From: Ashinkailepas kermadecensis
Taxonomy: Eukaryota > Arthropoda > Thecostraca > Neolepadidae
Direction of reading: 5' to 3'
Length of the DNA stretch: 64,000 nt
Assembly (NCBI GenBank): GCA_034440615.1
Contig: JAOTOM010003931.1
Location: 26,001-90,000, forward strand
A program made the position numbers and the translations under genes. Shown piece after piece: positions 23,445 through 34,329 of this stretch (the stretch's first letter is position 1; each line of letters starts with the position of its first letter). The notes below the pieces were generated by a model. That model worked only from the letters and a program-made list of their open reading frames with translations. It made no database searches and was not told where the DNA came from.

Positions 23445-23545
23445 GTACGTCACGTCACGTCACGTCACAGTACAGTACAGTACAGTACAGCACTGCACTG
23501 CACTGCACTGCACTCACGACACGACACGACACGACACGACACGCC
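23445..23545. repeat. Successive short repeats starting at the PDZ3 end donor
   Basis: From the donor base on: (GTCAC)n, (AGTAC)n, (ACTGC)n, (ACGAC)n, each of four to six copies. The first runs out of the donor GTACGTCACGTCAC itself. Confidence 0.9.
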
Positions 23546-23740
23546 ATGGTACGGCGTACGAGAGGTGTGACACGTCATGCCACGATTACAGAGCCTTGTG
23601 CGTCACGTCACGGTGTTGAGCTGTGTATGATAGGTACGTTACGTCACGGTATACCGCAGATGGGATTGGACGACGGGACGTTTTGATAAATTACTGGTGC
23701 CAATAAGCTGTGGGACAGACGGGCCGGCGCGGTGTCACCT

Positions 23741-23914
23741 GGACGAGTGGTCTAGGGGTAACATGCTCGTCTCACAATCGAAAGGTTGTGGGTTCGAGTC
23801 TCACCTGTCGCTACTCGTCGCCCGCGACCAATCGGCGTGAGAGATTGGCGACGCTATATGACTCAACGGTCGACGCGTCGTAAAAACCAATAACCAATAA
23901 CCAACCTCCGCTAG
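23741..23914 (+). mobile_element. tRNA-Val-derived SINE, copy 3
   Basis: GGACGAGTGGTCTAGGGG, then CGTCTCACAATCGAAAGG, GGTTCGAGTCTCACC and the common body, with a tail of CCAATAACCAATAACCAA (two extra tail units). Confidence 0.9.
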
Positions 23915-24731
23915 CCTGTTGCGGGACAGATAGCACAGGGGATGACGCAGAGACATCTAGGTTATATTACTGATCATGGCCGCTGATCGGCCATCGCTGA
24001 TCGCATCTCGATGGGCATGTTCCTTTTTAACATGAAAAGTGGAGCGTCTCTTGTTGTTATGTACTCTAGTGGGGGAATATCATCTCCTTCAGATTTCGCG
24101 AATGGTTAGACGCCAAATTATGGCTAGGTTGATGGTACAGGTTCTCTCTCTTACCTCTGGGTGACAAGATCACGAATCATCCTCGTACATTCACCGTACC
24201 CACCACACCCTTATTTCGGCGCGACAACCTTGCGCGATCTGACCCAGCCTGAGTCCAGCCACCGGAACCCATTTCATACCACCAGTATGCCGTCACCCCC
24301 CCCAAAAAAAAAATTGTCAATACAGCTGTGGCGCAGTATGGTATGATGACTTGGTGTGGTTCACGTTTGGTGGGAAGTGGTAGGATGCAGTAGACCTGGC
24401 GAGAAGGCGGTAGTTTTTTGGGCCATGTTGATTGAGTGCTGTCTTACTTAATATCCCCTTCGTTGTTTGTCCCGTGCTGTCTGTTATTTTCCAGACATGT
24501 CACTGAATTCCTTGCCGTGCTGTTTGTTTTGAATACGTCCCGTGTGTTTGCCGTGGTTTGCCATTGCTCTTCTGTCGGTCTATCCTGGACCGTTCGGTCT
24601 TCTAAGTCAAGTCGTATCACTCAACGCCACGTGGTATTATATTGAGTGAGCCGAATGTGTTGTGTTGTGGATGTGTTTAGTGTCCCCCACCACCACCACC
24701 ATGGCGTTGCAGCGTGTCTGTACGTGTACAG
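23915..24731. other. Intron sequence, no gene seen
   Basis: Unique. A short CACCAC run (24687-24700) precedes the acceptor. Confidence 0.45.
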
Positions 24732-24845
24732 GAGGGTCGGCTCGAGACACCCGATGACCAGTACACGGGCCCGGTACCGCCTGAAGTGGAGGACACCATC
24801 CAACACCGGTGGAGTGCACTGCTGGGGCCCGGATACGACATTGTG
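24732..24845 (+). CDS. Patj: Patj exon: PDZ3-PDZ4 linker and PDZ4 lead-in
   Basis: Thirty-eight codons in phase 0, acceptor TACGTGTACAG, donor GTG|GTGAGT. It ends VEDTIQHRWSALLGPGYDIV. The HRW-x-x-x-LG-x-x-YDIV motif directly before PDZ4 is conserved in MPDZ/PATJ (recalled), and it joins to VAQISK of the next exon exactly as there. Confidence 0.88.
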
Positions 24846-25391
24846 GTGAGTAGCGGCCGGCGACGTCCGCCACCATACAGCCGCGGCACCCGCCACCCGC
24901 AGCTCGGCGAGCTCGCTCTGGGGCGAACCGAGGGATGTGACCGGACAGTCTGGCCAGCTGGTTTGAAACAGTTCGTAATATATGACCAATGACGTCGATT
25001 ATTTGTTTGTTAGACGTCCTGATCCATGGATAGCAATGATCCGATTTTACTGTGGCACAGCTTGCGTGTTGTCTGGTGTCAAAGTATGTCAGTTGTTGCT
25101 CACGACAACAGGGACAGCTCTGGGCCCTAGCAACAGCGTATGTGTATCCTTCATAAGGCAGGATGTAGAACGTATCCAAAAATATGTGCTAGGAGGTGCC
25201 TTTTGTCGATTTTCTTTGATGACGCATCGCCATATGGTTAACGCCTTAGTGTAAGATGCGGGTATTCCCAATATCCCTTCAAGTCCTCCGTTGTTCATGC
25301 TGACAGCGAAAATGATTCACCGTGTTCTGCATGCAGTGCACTCTATAGCTGTGCCCAGGTGGTTGATTTGTGGCTGGCTGGTCTGCCGCAG

Positions 25392-25565
25392 GTGGCGCAG
25401 ATCAGCAAGTTGAAGCCGGGCGGCGGCCTGGGAGTCAGTCTGGAGGGCACCGTCGATGTGGAGGACGGCCGTGAGGTGCGACCGAGACACTACATTCGCT
25501 CCGTACTCCCGGACGGCCCGATCGGACTCAACGGCCGACTACGCAGCGGTGACGAGCTGCTCGAG
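25392..25565 (+). CDS. Patj: Patj exon: first part of PDZ4
   Basis: Fifty-eight codons in phase 0, acceptor CTGCCGCAG, donor GAG|GTCAGA. VAQISKLKPGGGLGVSLEG carries the GLGVSL ligand loop. A charged insert (DVEDGREVRPR) precedes HYIRSVLPDGPIGLNGRL, then SGDELLE. The insert lengthens the beta-B/beta-C loop compared with the vertebrate domain. The intron that follows is a G-rich GTCACGG-type repeat from its first base. Confidence 0.93.
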
Positions 25566-25790
25566 GTCAGACGGGTCACGGGGTTAGGGCGGGGTCACGG
25601 AGTCAGGGTGGGGCCATGGTGTTAGAGCGGGGTCACGGGGCCATGGCGGGGTCAGATCGAGGTCACGGAGTCACGGGCCAGGGCTGTGTCACGGAGTCAC
25701 GGCGGGATCAGACCGGGGTCACGGGGTCGGGGCGGAGTCAGGACGGAGTCACGGGGCCAGTGCTGGGTCGCGGGGTCGGGACGCCCTTTG
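25566..25790. repeat. G-rich degenerate repeat starting at the PDZ4 donor
   Basis: GTCAGACGGGTCACGGGGT at the donor is followed by about 15 variants of GGGGTCACGGAGTCA. Runs of G make it a candidate G-rich splicing enhancer or quadruplex-forming strand (inference). Confidence 0.8.
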
Positions 25791-26804
25791 AGCCTGGGAG
25801 TGTGCACCGCTCGTGTAGACACCGAGAACTTCGGGTGCGATTGCAAGCTACGAAGAAAAAAAGTCGAGAAACGGATGTGCGTTTTGTGTGCTCAGGTGTG
25901 CTTGAATTTCACCAGGTATGGAACGGCATATGGACTTACGATCCCTGCTCTGACAGTCATAATCCACATCGTGGTCAGGGGCGCAGTACCATCATACCGA
26001 GTGTGATTCTAACGGTACTTTGTGTGCTGTATGGACGTTGGCATGTAAAATTCCCCAAAGCAGTGTATTGTGTAACGTTCTTACCATGTAAGGACGATTT
26101 GGTACAAACACACTCAATGGTTGGGTGATTGGATGATTGTACTCAGATGCAAAAAAAAGCTACTCCGTTAAAGGTAATGCACAGCTTTGTAATCGGACAT
26201 GAAGACTATTTTCCTGAAATCGTCATGTTAAAAAATAACGTTAAAAGATAATGGAATCGACATTCAGATATCAGGCGAAAAAGTTGCCTTCAGATATTTA
26301 TATGTGCTTAGTATCTTTCTGCACCATGTCTTTCATCTGCCACTGCCATGTCAATGTTGTCGAAATCTGCGCAGTTATTACAATGCAATTATTAATACAG
26401 TTAATATTAATACAATTATTAGTACACCATGGAGCTATTGCACCTCTTCGCACGTATGCTGTACAGGCAATCGCGGTACAAGAAGTAGTCGCTTGGAAAA
26501 TGGGGCAAGCGAAGTCACCGTTTACTCTTGGCTCCCGCCGAACGAGGAATTCACACTGGGCTAAAGTACAAGGTTCTCGATTTTTGGTTATTCTCCTTTC
26601 TAGATTATGGCCAATCGTGAAATGGCAAAGCCAGCCAATGTTTGAGAAAAAAAAACTGAAGCAAAAGGACAATTTTCTCAATGAATAGTAATTGATATGA
26701 ATTATGCTTGCCATGCTACCCCTAAAGCTGTGTAATGAAGAACTGGATTTCGGTGACTTCGAAATATAAATTTACACACGTGACTTTTTCAGTGGAATAG
26801 TTTT
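25791..26804. other. Intron sequence, no gene seen
   Basis: AT-rich unique sequence without recognised motifs. Confidence 0.4.
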
Positions 26805-26945
26805 CATGTCGTGACTGCAGCTGGTCCGGGGAATGCCTTATGTCGTGACTGCAGCTGGTCCGGGGAATGCCTTATGTCGTGACTACAGCTGGTCCGGGGA
26901 ATGCCTTATGTCGTGACTACAGCTGGTCCGGGGAATGCCTTATGT
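26805..26945. repeat. Minisatellite, 34-bp unit, 4 copies
   Basis: Unit: GTCGTGACTGCAGCTGGTCC and GGGGAATGCCTTAT. Ends about 200 bp before the PDZ4 end exon. Confidence 0.92.
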
Positions 26946-27149
26946 ACCTGAAGCGCAGTTGTTGATAAGCGGCCAGCTGTCGGATATCAACAGTAGCCAG
27001 CCCGTTGTCAACAGCAGCTATGACTCGGCGATGCTAAATGTGTCGGCTGGTGCAGCGGCTGGGTGAGATTGGCCACCTGGTGGGTGTGTACTGCTGCCGC
27101 GCGACGTCCCCCCACCCCCACCCCTCACCGAGTGGCGCCGCTGCCGCAG

Positions 27150-27299
27150 GTCAACGGACGGCCGCTGCTCAGTCTCAACCACATGGAGGTGGTGAACGTG
27201 CTGAAGGAGCTGCCCACCGACGTGCGACTGGTGTGCGCGCGCAGCTGGCACTCGCCCGTGTCGACCGATGTCGACCACGCAGACGACACCGCCGACATT
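27150..27299 (+). CDS. Patj: Patj exon: end of PDZ4 and linker
   Basis: Fifty codons in phase 0, acceptor GCTGCCGCAG, donor ATT|GTCAGT. VNGRPLLSLNHMEVVNVLKE then LPTDVRLVCAR completes PDZ4; the LKELP motif in helix alpha-B is shared with MPDZ. An acidic linker (DVDHADDTADI) follows. The donor is weak (GTC), but GTCAG donors are also used at 17637 and 25566. Confidence 0.9.
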
Positions 27300-27539
27300 G
27301 TCAGTATTGGCTGTCGCGACACAACGGTGAACGGTGTTGTTGGCCCCGTCTACACACGGCTGTGTCGGTCACCGGAGATTCCGCGGTAATGTGATTATTC
27401 ACTCCGACTCATTATCTGATACTGGTGGTAGGAGTAGTAGTGTGGTCAGTGAAGCAGTAGTCTGGCATGCAGTATAGGGTAAGCATGCGTAATACTGTGT
27501 AGCTCCTGCTGTATTGTGTATGGTGATCCTGAATAATAC

Positions 27540-27690
27540 TCAGGGCTTCGGCAGCTAAGTGGTTCATCTGAGCATCTGGCATGTCAGAGATACTAGGTTA
27601 GATTATCCGCGGTGCTCGCCCTTCCTGCTGGGGTGAGAGGCAGGCGACGCCATATGACCTCAGCTGTTGAGTGCGTAGTAAAGTCACAAC
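27540..27690 (+). mobile_element. Diverged tRNA-headed SINE
   Basis: The head GGCAGCTAAGTGGTTCATCT ... GATACTAGGTTAGATTATC resembles box A and box B. The body has GGGGTGAGAGGCAGGCGACG, CCATATGACCTCAGCTGTTG and AGTGCGTAGTAAAG, the same body as the other SINEs but more diverged. Confidence 0.65.
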
Positions 27691-28452
27691 CACCATGACC
27701 ACCTGAGTAATATTCGGATGTTACCACTACTTTCTCTGGCTCTCCATCTTTTTTTATTCTTCAAATTTTTTTAATGCGATTCGTAGTTCACCTCAAAATG
27801 CATCTTCTACTCCTCAATTATCTGAATCGAACGAAGAGGTTGCAAAACAATCCGTCTGAAGAAATATTTTCATAGTACCCAATTCTAGCCAGACGGTTCG
27901 TAAAAGTATCAGGACTGAGTGCAAGTACAGGTCAGTGTACCAGAATTGGTAATTGCACAGGCAGTACACTGACCAATCCCCCAGTCCTGTGGTTGCACAA
28001 GGAACTGCATCGGCCTTTCGTGCTGATAACGATAACTCCGGCTTATAATATTACGGACGGACAATGACAAAACTAAAGGAATATTAAGAATTATCGTGCT
28101 TCCTTGAATTGTCAAAATCACCAAAGCCACTAAAGCCCTGTCCACACCGCCACCGTATCGGAAAATATATTCCACCCTATTTCACGAATAATTTATCACT
28201 GCTGTTGCGTCACACACTCGTGCGCCGTGCTCACTCGTTACCAAAGCTGTCATCTCTGTTTGCCTGCTGTTAAAGTGGAAACGTTTTGCTTTTGTTTGTC
28301 CCACGAAGGTATCTAAATTAAGGCATTCATGTGATGCTTGGACAGGCGACTTCATTTCGCTGAACTGTTGGTTTATGCTGTTTGAAATGAGCAACTGCCA
28401 TGCGCATGCCCCTCTCAATGGCTCACGGCGTAGTTGGTTGACCACCCACGCG
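27691..28452. other. Intron sequence, no gene seen
   Basis: AT-rich unique sequence. Confidence 0.4.
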
Positions 28453-28686
28453 CATTAGGAAGCAGTAGAGCTGGACTATATAAATGCACAGACTGCATTA
28501 GGAAGCAGTAGAGCTGGACTATATAAATGCACAGACTGCACGACATTAGGAAGCAGTAGAGCTGGACTATATAAATGCACAGACTGCACGACATTAGGAA
28601 GCAGTAGAGCTGGACTATATAAATGCACAGACTGCACGACATTAGGAAGCAGTAGAGCTGGACTATATAAATGCACAGACTGCACG
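28453..28686. repeat. Minisatellite, ~52-bp unit with a TATA motif, 5 copies
   Basis: Unit: GCATTAGGAAGCAGTAGAGC, TGGACTATATAAATGCACAG, ACTGCACGACA. Each copy contains CTATATAAAT. The first copy lacks the ACGACA end. Confidence 0.93.
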
Positions 28687-30029
28687 ATGGTTTGAAGTTG
28701 GTGACGCTCCTGCGACCAGCAAGGCATTGCTACTTACGACCGGATGTCGGGAGCGCGACAGCAGTTGTTTTCATTCGAAATGTCGGCGGCGTTGTCTTCT
28801 TCGCTGAAGTTGCGCGGCGGGTGCACCGTTCGCCTCCCCTTGCGGCATACGGTATGCGCATGTGCACACATGCGCAGATGGGTTGCCCAGACACTGGCAG
28901 CTCCGCCGACGGACAAAAATATGCGCTGCACGTTCAGTTCGGTGTGATGCAACACCAGCTGCAGTGACGCTACACGTTCAGTTTCGTGTAATGCAAAGCC
29001 AGCTACACAATAATTATTCCGAAGGACCACCTCCCGTGTTTCCCGGAATCAGGTCGCCTTGTACGTGTGTAGGGTTTGTAGTTTTCAAACCTGATTGCCC
29101 ATTTGTGCGCGACTACCTTTGATGGAGAATGGGGCATTGGGTGTTTTGCACCTGAAGCATCAGCTTTCGTCGTCCTTCTCTAAATATTTACTGATAGTTT
29201 CACTTCGCGACACAAACGGATGTTTTTGCAACACTCGGAAATTTGCAACGGCCACGTTTCTAATGATCAGCCACCTATGTCACTGCCAATAAGGAACCGC
29301 AGGTACCGCTTTGAAAATATAATTACCAAAAAAAGTTGTACGAAACTTGGAATCCAATCAAAAGTCCATCGATGCACCGAAAAAAAGGTTTCGTTCATCC
29401 TGCATTGTTCTGGAGTTTAACTTGGCTTGTCCTCCAATATCAGCAGCATGAATGACTTGGGATGTGTGGTGTTGTTATCCGAACAAGACCAACAAATGTT
29501 GGCCTTGTTATCCGATGTTATCTCCAGTAGCCGTGGCTCCTGTGCTGTGTCAACTTCACCATCAAAATGCGTGTGAAATGCGACGTATGGAATGTTAAAT
29601 CAACATCATTCCCAACTCGTTTTGGCCATGCATATTTATTGCTTTAGGTTCTTCAATGAAAATATCGGCCTTGGACAGATCCCGGCTGAGCTTAATTCAA
29701 TAGGCGTCAATTCCCGTCCCTTTGCTGTTCCTGTTTGTTTGTTTTTTGTTTTTTTGTTTATAAAGTTTTGGTTCTTGTTTTTGTTTTTGTTAGAGGCGGT
29801 GATGGGCTAGCCGGTAGTCCGTCCAGCTGTTGCAGCTTGGTGCGCCTTTCTGTCCGATCTTCTCGATGGATACATGCAAGGCGGCATAAGAAATATGCGT
29901 GCTGTCGCCGCCTGTCGGTTTGGTGTGCTGTCGGTCTCCGTTGACCTGGGGCGTTGGTCCGCTGAACTGTGATTACTTGTTTCGGCTTAAGGTGCCGGCC
30001 CGCCGGGCTGTGACCACCTGTTATAAATC
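28687..30029. other. Intron sequence, no gene seen
   Basis: 28930-29000 has a two-copy GCTGCACGTTCAGTTCGGTG-like repeat. 29730-29790 is T-rich. No exon recognised. Confidence 0.4.
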
Positions 30030-30545
30030 CAGCTGTCGGCCCGTCGTTCTGTGACCACCTGTTCTGGCCCGTGCCGCCGGCCCCCCGTGCTGTAAGTGCC
30101 TGTTCTGATCTGGATTGCCGGCCCGCCGTCCTGTGATCGCCTGTTCTGCTGCCTGTCCGCCATGCTGTGATGGCCTGTTCGATCTGGTTTGCCTGTCCGC
30201 CGTGCTGTGATCGCCTGTTCTGGCCTGGGCCGCCGGCCCCCGTGCTGTGATCGCCTGTTCTGACCCGGGGCGCCGGCCCCCGTGCTGTGATCGCCTGTTC
30301 TGACCCGGGCCGCCGGCCCCCGTGCTGTGATCGCCTGTTCTGACCCGGGGCGCCGGCCCCCGTGCTGTGATCGCCTGTTCTGACCCGGGGCGACGGCCCC
30401 CGTGCTGTGATCGCCTGTTCTGACCCGGGCCGCCGGCCCCCGTGCTGTGATCGCCTGTTCTAGCCAGGGCCGCCGGCCCCCGTGCTGTGATCGCCTGTTC
30501 TGACCCGGGGCGCCGGCCCCCGTGCTGTGGTCGCCTGTTCTGATC
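30030..30545. repeat. 40-bp minisatellite ending at the PDZ5 exon acceptor
   Basis: Unit: TGATCGCCTGTTCTGACCCG and GGCCGCCGGCCCCCGTGCTG, about 12 copies; the most regular ones run 30225-30540. The last unit changes into TGATCTGGGCTGTCGGTCGG, whose next bases CAG are the true acceptor at 30561-30563. Confidence 0.95.
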
Positions 30546-30563
30546 TGGGCTGTCGGTCGGCAG

Positions 30564-30794
30564 GGCCGTCTGGGCGCCGCCCTGGAGCCGTTCTTCTCGG
30601 ACCGACTGTTGAAGGCCAAGTCGGACAGCTCTCTGACGTCCAGCGGCGCCTCGGTGACGGACACCAGTGTGTCGCGGCTGCGCTCGCGCAGCATGGAGCC
30701 GCTCTCGGGACTGGCCATGTGGGCGGCCGAGCCGCAGACGGTGGTGCTGGAGAAGGCGGAGCGTGGACTCGGCTTCTCCATACTCGACTACCAG
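30564..30794 (+). CDS. Patj: Patj exon: linker and start of PDZ5
   Basis: Seventy-seven codons in phase 0, acceptor TCGGTCGGCAG, donor CAG|GTGACT. A Ser-rich linker (KSDSSLTSSGASVTD, SVSRLRSRS) is followed by PLSGLAMWAAEPQTVVLEKA and GLGFSILDYQ, the ligand loop of PDZ5. The LAMW...ELEK...GLGFSILDYQ series is a signature of MPDZ/PATJ (recalled). A 40-bp minisatellite ends about 20 bases before the acceptor. Confidence 0.93.
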
Positions 30795-31380
30795 GTGACT
30801 GGGCGGCCACCGGCGCACCTGCTCTGCTGCTGTGTGCAAACGGAAACACCGTGTTGGAGATCTGCTACATGGCTCGGGTCACTGTTTATAAAGCCACATT
30901 AGAATAGCAGCCGACATCACCCACACGGTGGCAGGCTGACCAAATTCAACAACAACAACAAACTAAAATATTGTATGTCCTGTCCATCACCACAGTGACC
31001 GACACGATACCAGATTTGGTAGACGTTCCGTAGTTTTGGGATTTTTAATGTTTGCCATGTTTAGTGTGCATATAAATTATATGCCGATCAGTTTTGCCCG
31101 TGATGGACGGGTTATGGCGGATTATAATTCACCAAGGCTACTGGTCTGGACATAACTGGGCTAATCCTGGTTGTATTATTGCCAACTGTGTGTCGGTTAG
31201 CACACAGTGGACGGTTAGCTGCCTCTAGGAGCACTGGCAGCTGTTTGAAACCAGCGCTTACCTATGATAAGAGTAGTGCCCAAGGCGTGAAAACCTAATT
31301 TTATTAACGTAATATTTGCATCCATAGGAAATAGCAGGACAGGGGTTCCCGGCCTCCAACGAAAAAGCGCCGCGTCTCAC
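30795..31380. other. Intron sequence between PDZ5 exons
   Basis: Short (ACA)n near 30948-30962. Nothing else recognised. Confidence 0.45.
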
Positions 31381-33178
31381 TAGTCAGCTGGATGTGCTAC
31401 CATCCACCAGTGATGTACGATGTCTGAATAGTCAGCTGGATGTGCTACCATCCACCAGTGACGTACGATGTCTCACTAGTCAGCCGGATGTGCTACCATC
31501 CACCAGTGATGTACGATGTCTGATTAGTCAGCTGGATGTTCTACCATCCACCAGTGACGTACGATGTCTGTTTTGGCAGCTGGATGTGCTACCATCCACC
31601 AGTGACGTACGATGTCTGATTAGTCAAATGAATGTGTCGCTGTCTACCAGTGATGTACCATGTATGTCTAGTCAGCTGGATGTGCCACTGTCCACCAGTG
31701 ATGTAGCACGTCTGTCTAGGCAGCTGGATGTGCTGCTGGTCACCAGTGATGTAGCTGTCTAGTCAGCTGGATGTGCTGCTGGTCACCAGTGATGTAGCAC
31801 GTCTGTCTAGTCAGCTGGATGTGCTACCATCTACCAGTGACGTACGATGTCTGATTAGTCAGCTGGATGTGCTACCATCCACCAGTGACGTCGCGAATGA
31901 TCAATTCTGGTCGAAGCGCCCTAAAGCCCAAATAACTAACAGTGACGTACGATGTCTGATTAGTCAGCTGAATGTTCTAACATCCACCAGTGACGTATGA
32001 TGTCTGATTAGTCAGCTGGATGTGCTACCATCCACCAGTGACGTACGATGTCTGATTAGTCAACTGAATGTGCTACCATCCACCAGTGACGTACGATGTC
32101 TGATTAGTCAGCTGGATGTGTCGCTGTCTACCAGTGACGTACGATGTCTGATTAGTCAGCTGGATGTGCTACCATCCACCAGTGACGTACGATGTCTAAT
32201 TAGTCAGCTGGATGTGCTACCATCCACCAGTGATGTACGATGTCTGATTAGTCAGCTGGATGTGCTACCATTCACCAGTGATGTACGATGTCTGATTAGT
32301 CAGCTGAATGTGTCACTGTCTACCAGTGATGTACCATGTATGTCTAGTCAGATGAATGTGCCACTGTCCACCAGTGATGTTGCACGTCTGTCTAGTCAGC
32401 TGGATGTGCTGCTGGTCACCAGTGATGTACACGTCTTTAGTAGCTGGATGTGTCAAGCACGTACTGTCTATTAGTCAGCTGGATGTGCTACCATCCACCA
32501 GTGATGTACGATGTCTGATTAGTAAACTGAATCTGCTACCATCCACCAGCGACGTACGATGTCTGATTAGTCAGCTGGATGTGCTACCGTCCACCAGTGA
32601 TGTACGATGTCTGATTAGTCAGCTGAATGTGTCACTGTCTACCAGTGATGTACCATGTATGTCTAGTCAGATGAATGTGCCACTGTCCACCAGTGATGTT
32701 GCACGTCTGTCTAGTCAGCTGGATGTGCTGCTGGTCACCAGTGATGTAGCACGTCTGTCTAGTCAGCTGGATGTGCTACCATCCACCAGTGATGTACGAT
32801 GTCTGATTAGTAAACTGAATCTGCTACCATCCACCAGCGACGTACGATGTCTGATTAGTCAGCTGGATGTGTCGCTGTTCGACGTACGATGTCTGATATT
32901 AGCATTGCTACCATCCACCAGTGATGTACGATGTCTGATTAGTCAGCTGAATGTGCCACTGTCTACCAGTGATGTACCATGTATGTCTAGTCAGGTAAAT
33001 GTGCCACTGTCCACCAGTGATGTAGCACGTCTGTCTAGTCAGGTAAATGTGCCACTGTCCACCAGTGATGTAGCACGTCTGTCTAGTCAGCTGGATGTGC
33101 TGCTGGTCACCAGTGATGTAGCACGTCTGCCCAGTCAGCTGGGAGTGTCACCGTCCACCAGTGCCGTGTCTCTAGATT
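31381..33178. repeat. Large 48-bp minisatellite, about 37 copies
   Basis: Unit: AGTCAGCTGGATGTGCTACC, ATCCACCAGTGATGTACGAT, GTCTGATT. Subtypes (CTACCATCC, CTGCTGGTC, CACTGTCC, TCGCTGTCT) recur in order, for example the same block of about six units near 32300-32430 and 32620-32760. 48 bp is 16 codons, so frame +1 stays open over long runs with an LDVLPSTSDVRCLISQ repeat. Confidence 0.95.
31892..31939 (+). mobile_element. 48-bp LINE 3'-tail insertion inside the satellite
   Basis: GGTCGAAGCGCCCTAAAGCC and CAAATAACTAA match the Jockey 3' end at 455-485 (GGCGCCCTTAAGCCCAAATAA). CAGTGACGT is present on both sides (31883-31891 and 31940-31948), a target duplication. It is an extremely 5'-truncated retrocopy. 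Confidence 0.7.
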
Positions 33179-34032
33179 GATCCCTCCCCTGCTATATTGA
33201 ATTGCACGCTTCCACCCATAATATGGATGTAGCCATTTTTTTATGTTGCACATGTAATGTGGCAAATAGCTCGTATTCAGGAGTTCGGTGCGTCCCTGGT
33301 GTAAACCAGGATACTATAACTTTGCCATGTGCGACACCATACAGATGTGTGCTCAGACACACGATTTGCCGAGGCTGTAGGCAGATATTTTTTTAAAGCC
33401 CTTGGAATGTTTGATTACATCTACTTTTATCGCGATCCGGAGCATTCACATGAAAAACCAGAAGGGATTACGGGAATAAATTGTTATAAAATTAGAAGGG
33501 TAAGTTATTATGATTAATTAAGTGAGCATCTTGGGGTGAAGTTTTGCCCGTTGTCGTGCATTTTCGTTGGAAGTAAACATAAAATGAAGTTGATGGGGTT
33601 GCAAATTTTCACTATGAGTGTAAGAGCATATTCACTGAAGTGCATGTGCCAGCTAACATCTCGGAATTATCAAAATGTTTGTGTTGTCACCTGATTTTGG
33701 GCCTTTCCATGAGACTTTACTGAGATTTGGAAGTAGTATGCCCATATACCCATATGACACCATTTCGTAAATTAATTTTATTTGGTGTGTTAACATACTT
33801 TCGAAGGGCTGATCCCTTCTCTCCGTTCAACAACTTTGCCGCGTTATGTAGACCAGGTGTGGACATCTCCCTACGCCTGCATTTTTCAAAGATTCATGCA
33901 CTTCATGCATACCCTGATAAGTGTTTGACTGCAAATGATTGGATACAGTGAGTAGCCGGGACGATGCTCGCGATTGTCGTGACGGCGCGAGTCGAGCTGG
34001 CGTGCTGTACCCTCACCTGAGCTGGCCGCCAG
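33179..34032. other. Intron sequence before the PDZ5 exon
   Basis: AT-rich unique sequence with no recognised motifs. Confidence 0.45.
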
Positions 34033-34269
34033 GACCCGATGAACCCGAACGAGACTGTGATCGTGATCCGGTCTCTGGTGCCGGGCGGCGCGGCACAGCA
34101 GGACGGCCGCCTCATCCCCGGCGACCGGCTCATGTCGGTCAACGCCACGCAGCTGGAGAACGCCTCGCTCGACCAGGCCGTGCAGGCGCTGAAGGGCGCG
34201 CCGCCCGGCCCCGTCCGACTGGGCGTGGCCAAGCCGCTGCCGCTGGCGGCCGACTCCGCCAGCAGCCAG
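34033..34269 (+). CDS. Patj: Patj exon: remainder of PDZ5
   Basis: Seventy-nine codons in phase 0, acceptor CTGGCCGCCAG, donor CAG|GTGAGG. DPMNPNETVIVIRSLVPGG, DGRLIPGDRLMSVNATQL, LDQAVQALKGAPPGPVRLG, then VAKPLPLA. This is the rest of PDZ5 including both beta-D/E and helix alpha-B, nearly identical in layout to the vertebrate domain. Confidence 0.95.
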
Positions 34270-34329
34270 GTGAGGGCCGGCCCCCACCTCACCAGACATG
34301 TGCTCAAGGCGGAGAGCTTCTAACGGCTC

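Noticed and set aside
28453..28686. CRISPR array or real promoter cluster
   Set aside because: Contiguous tandem units without spacers. Promoter activity is kept only as a hypothesis in the findings.
31381..33178. CRISPR array (48-bp period)
   Set aside because: There are no unique spacers; the whole unit repeats, and the setting is an animal intron.
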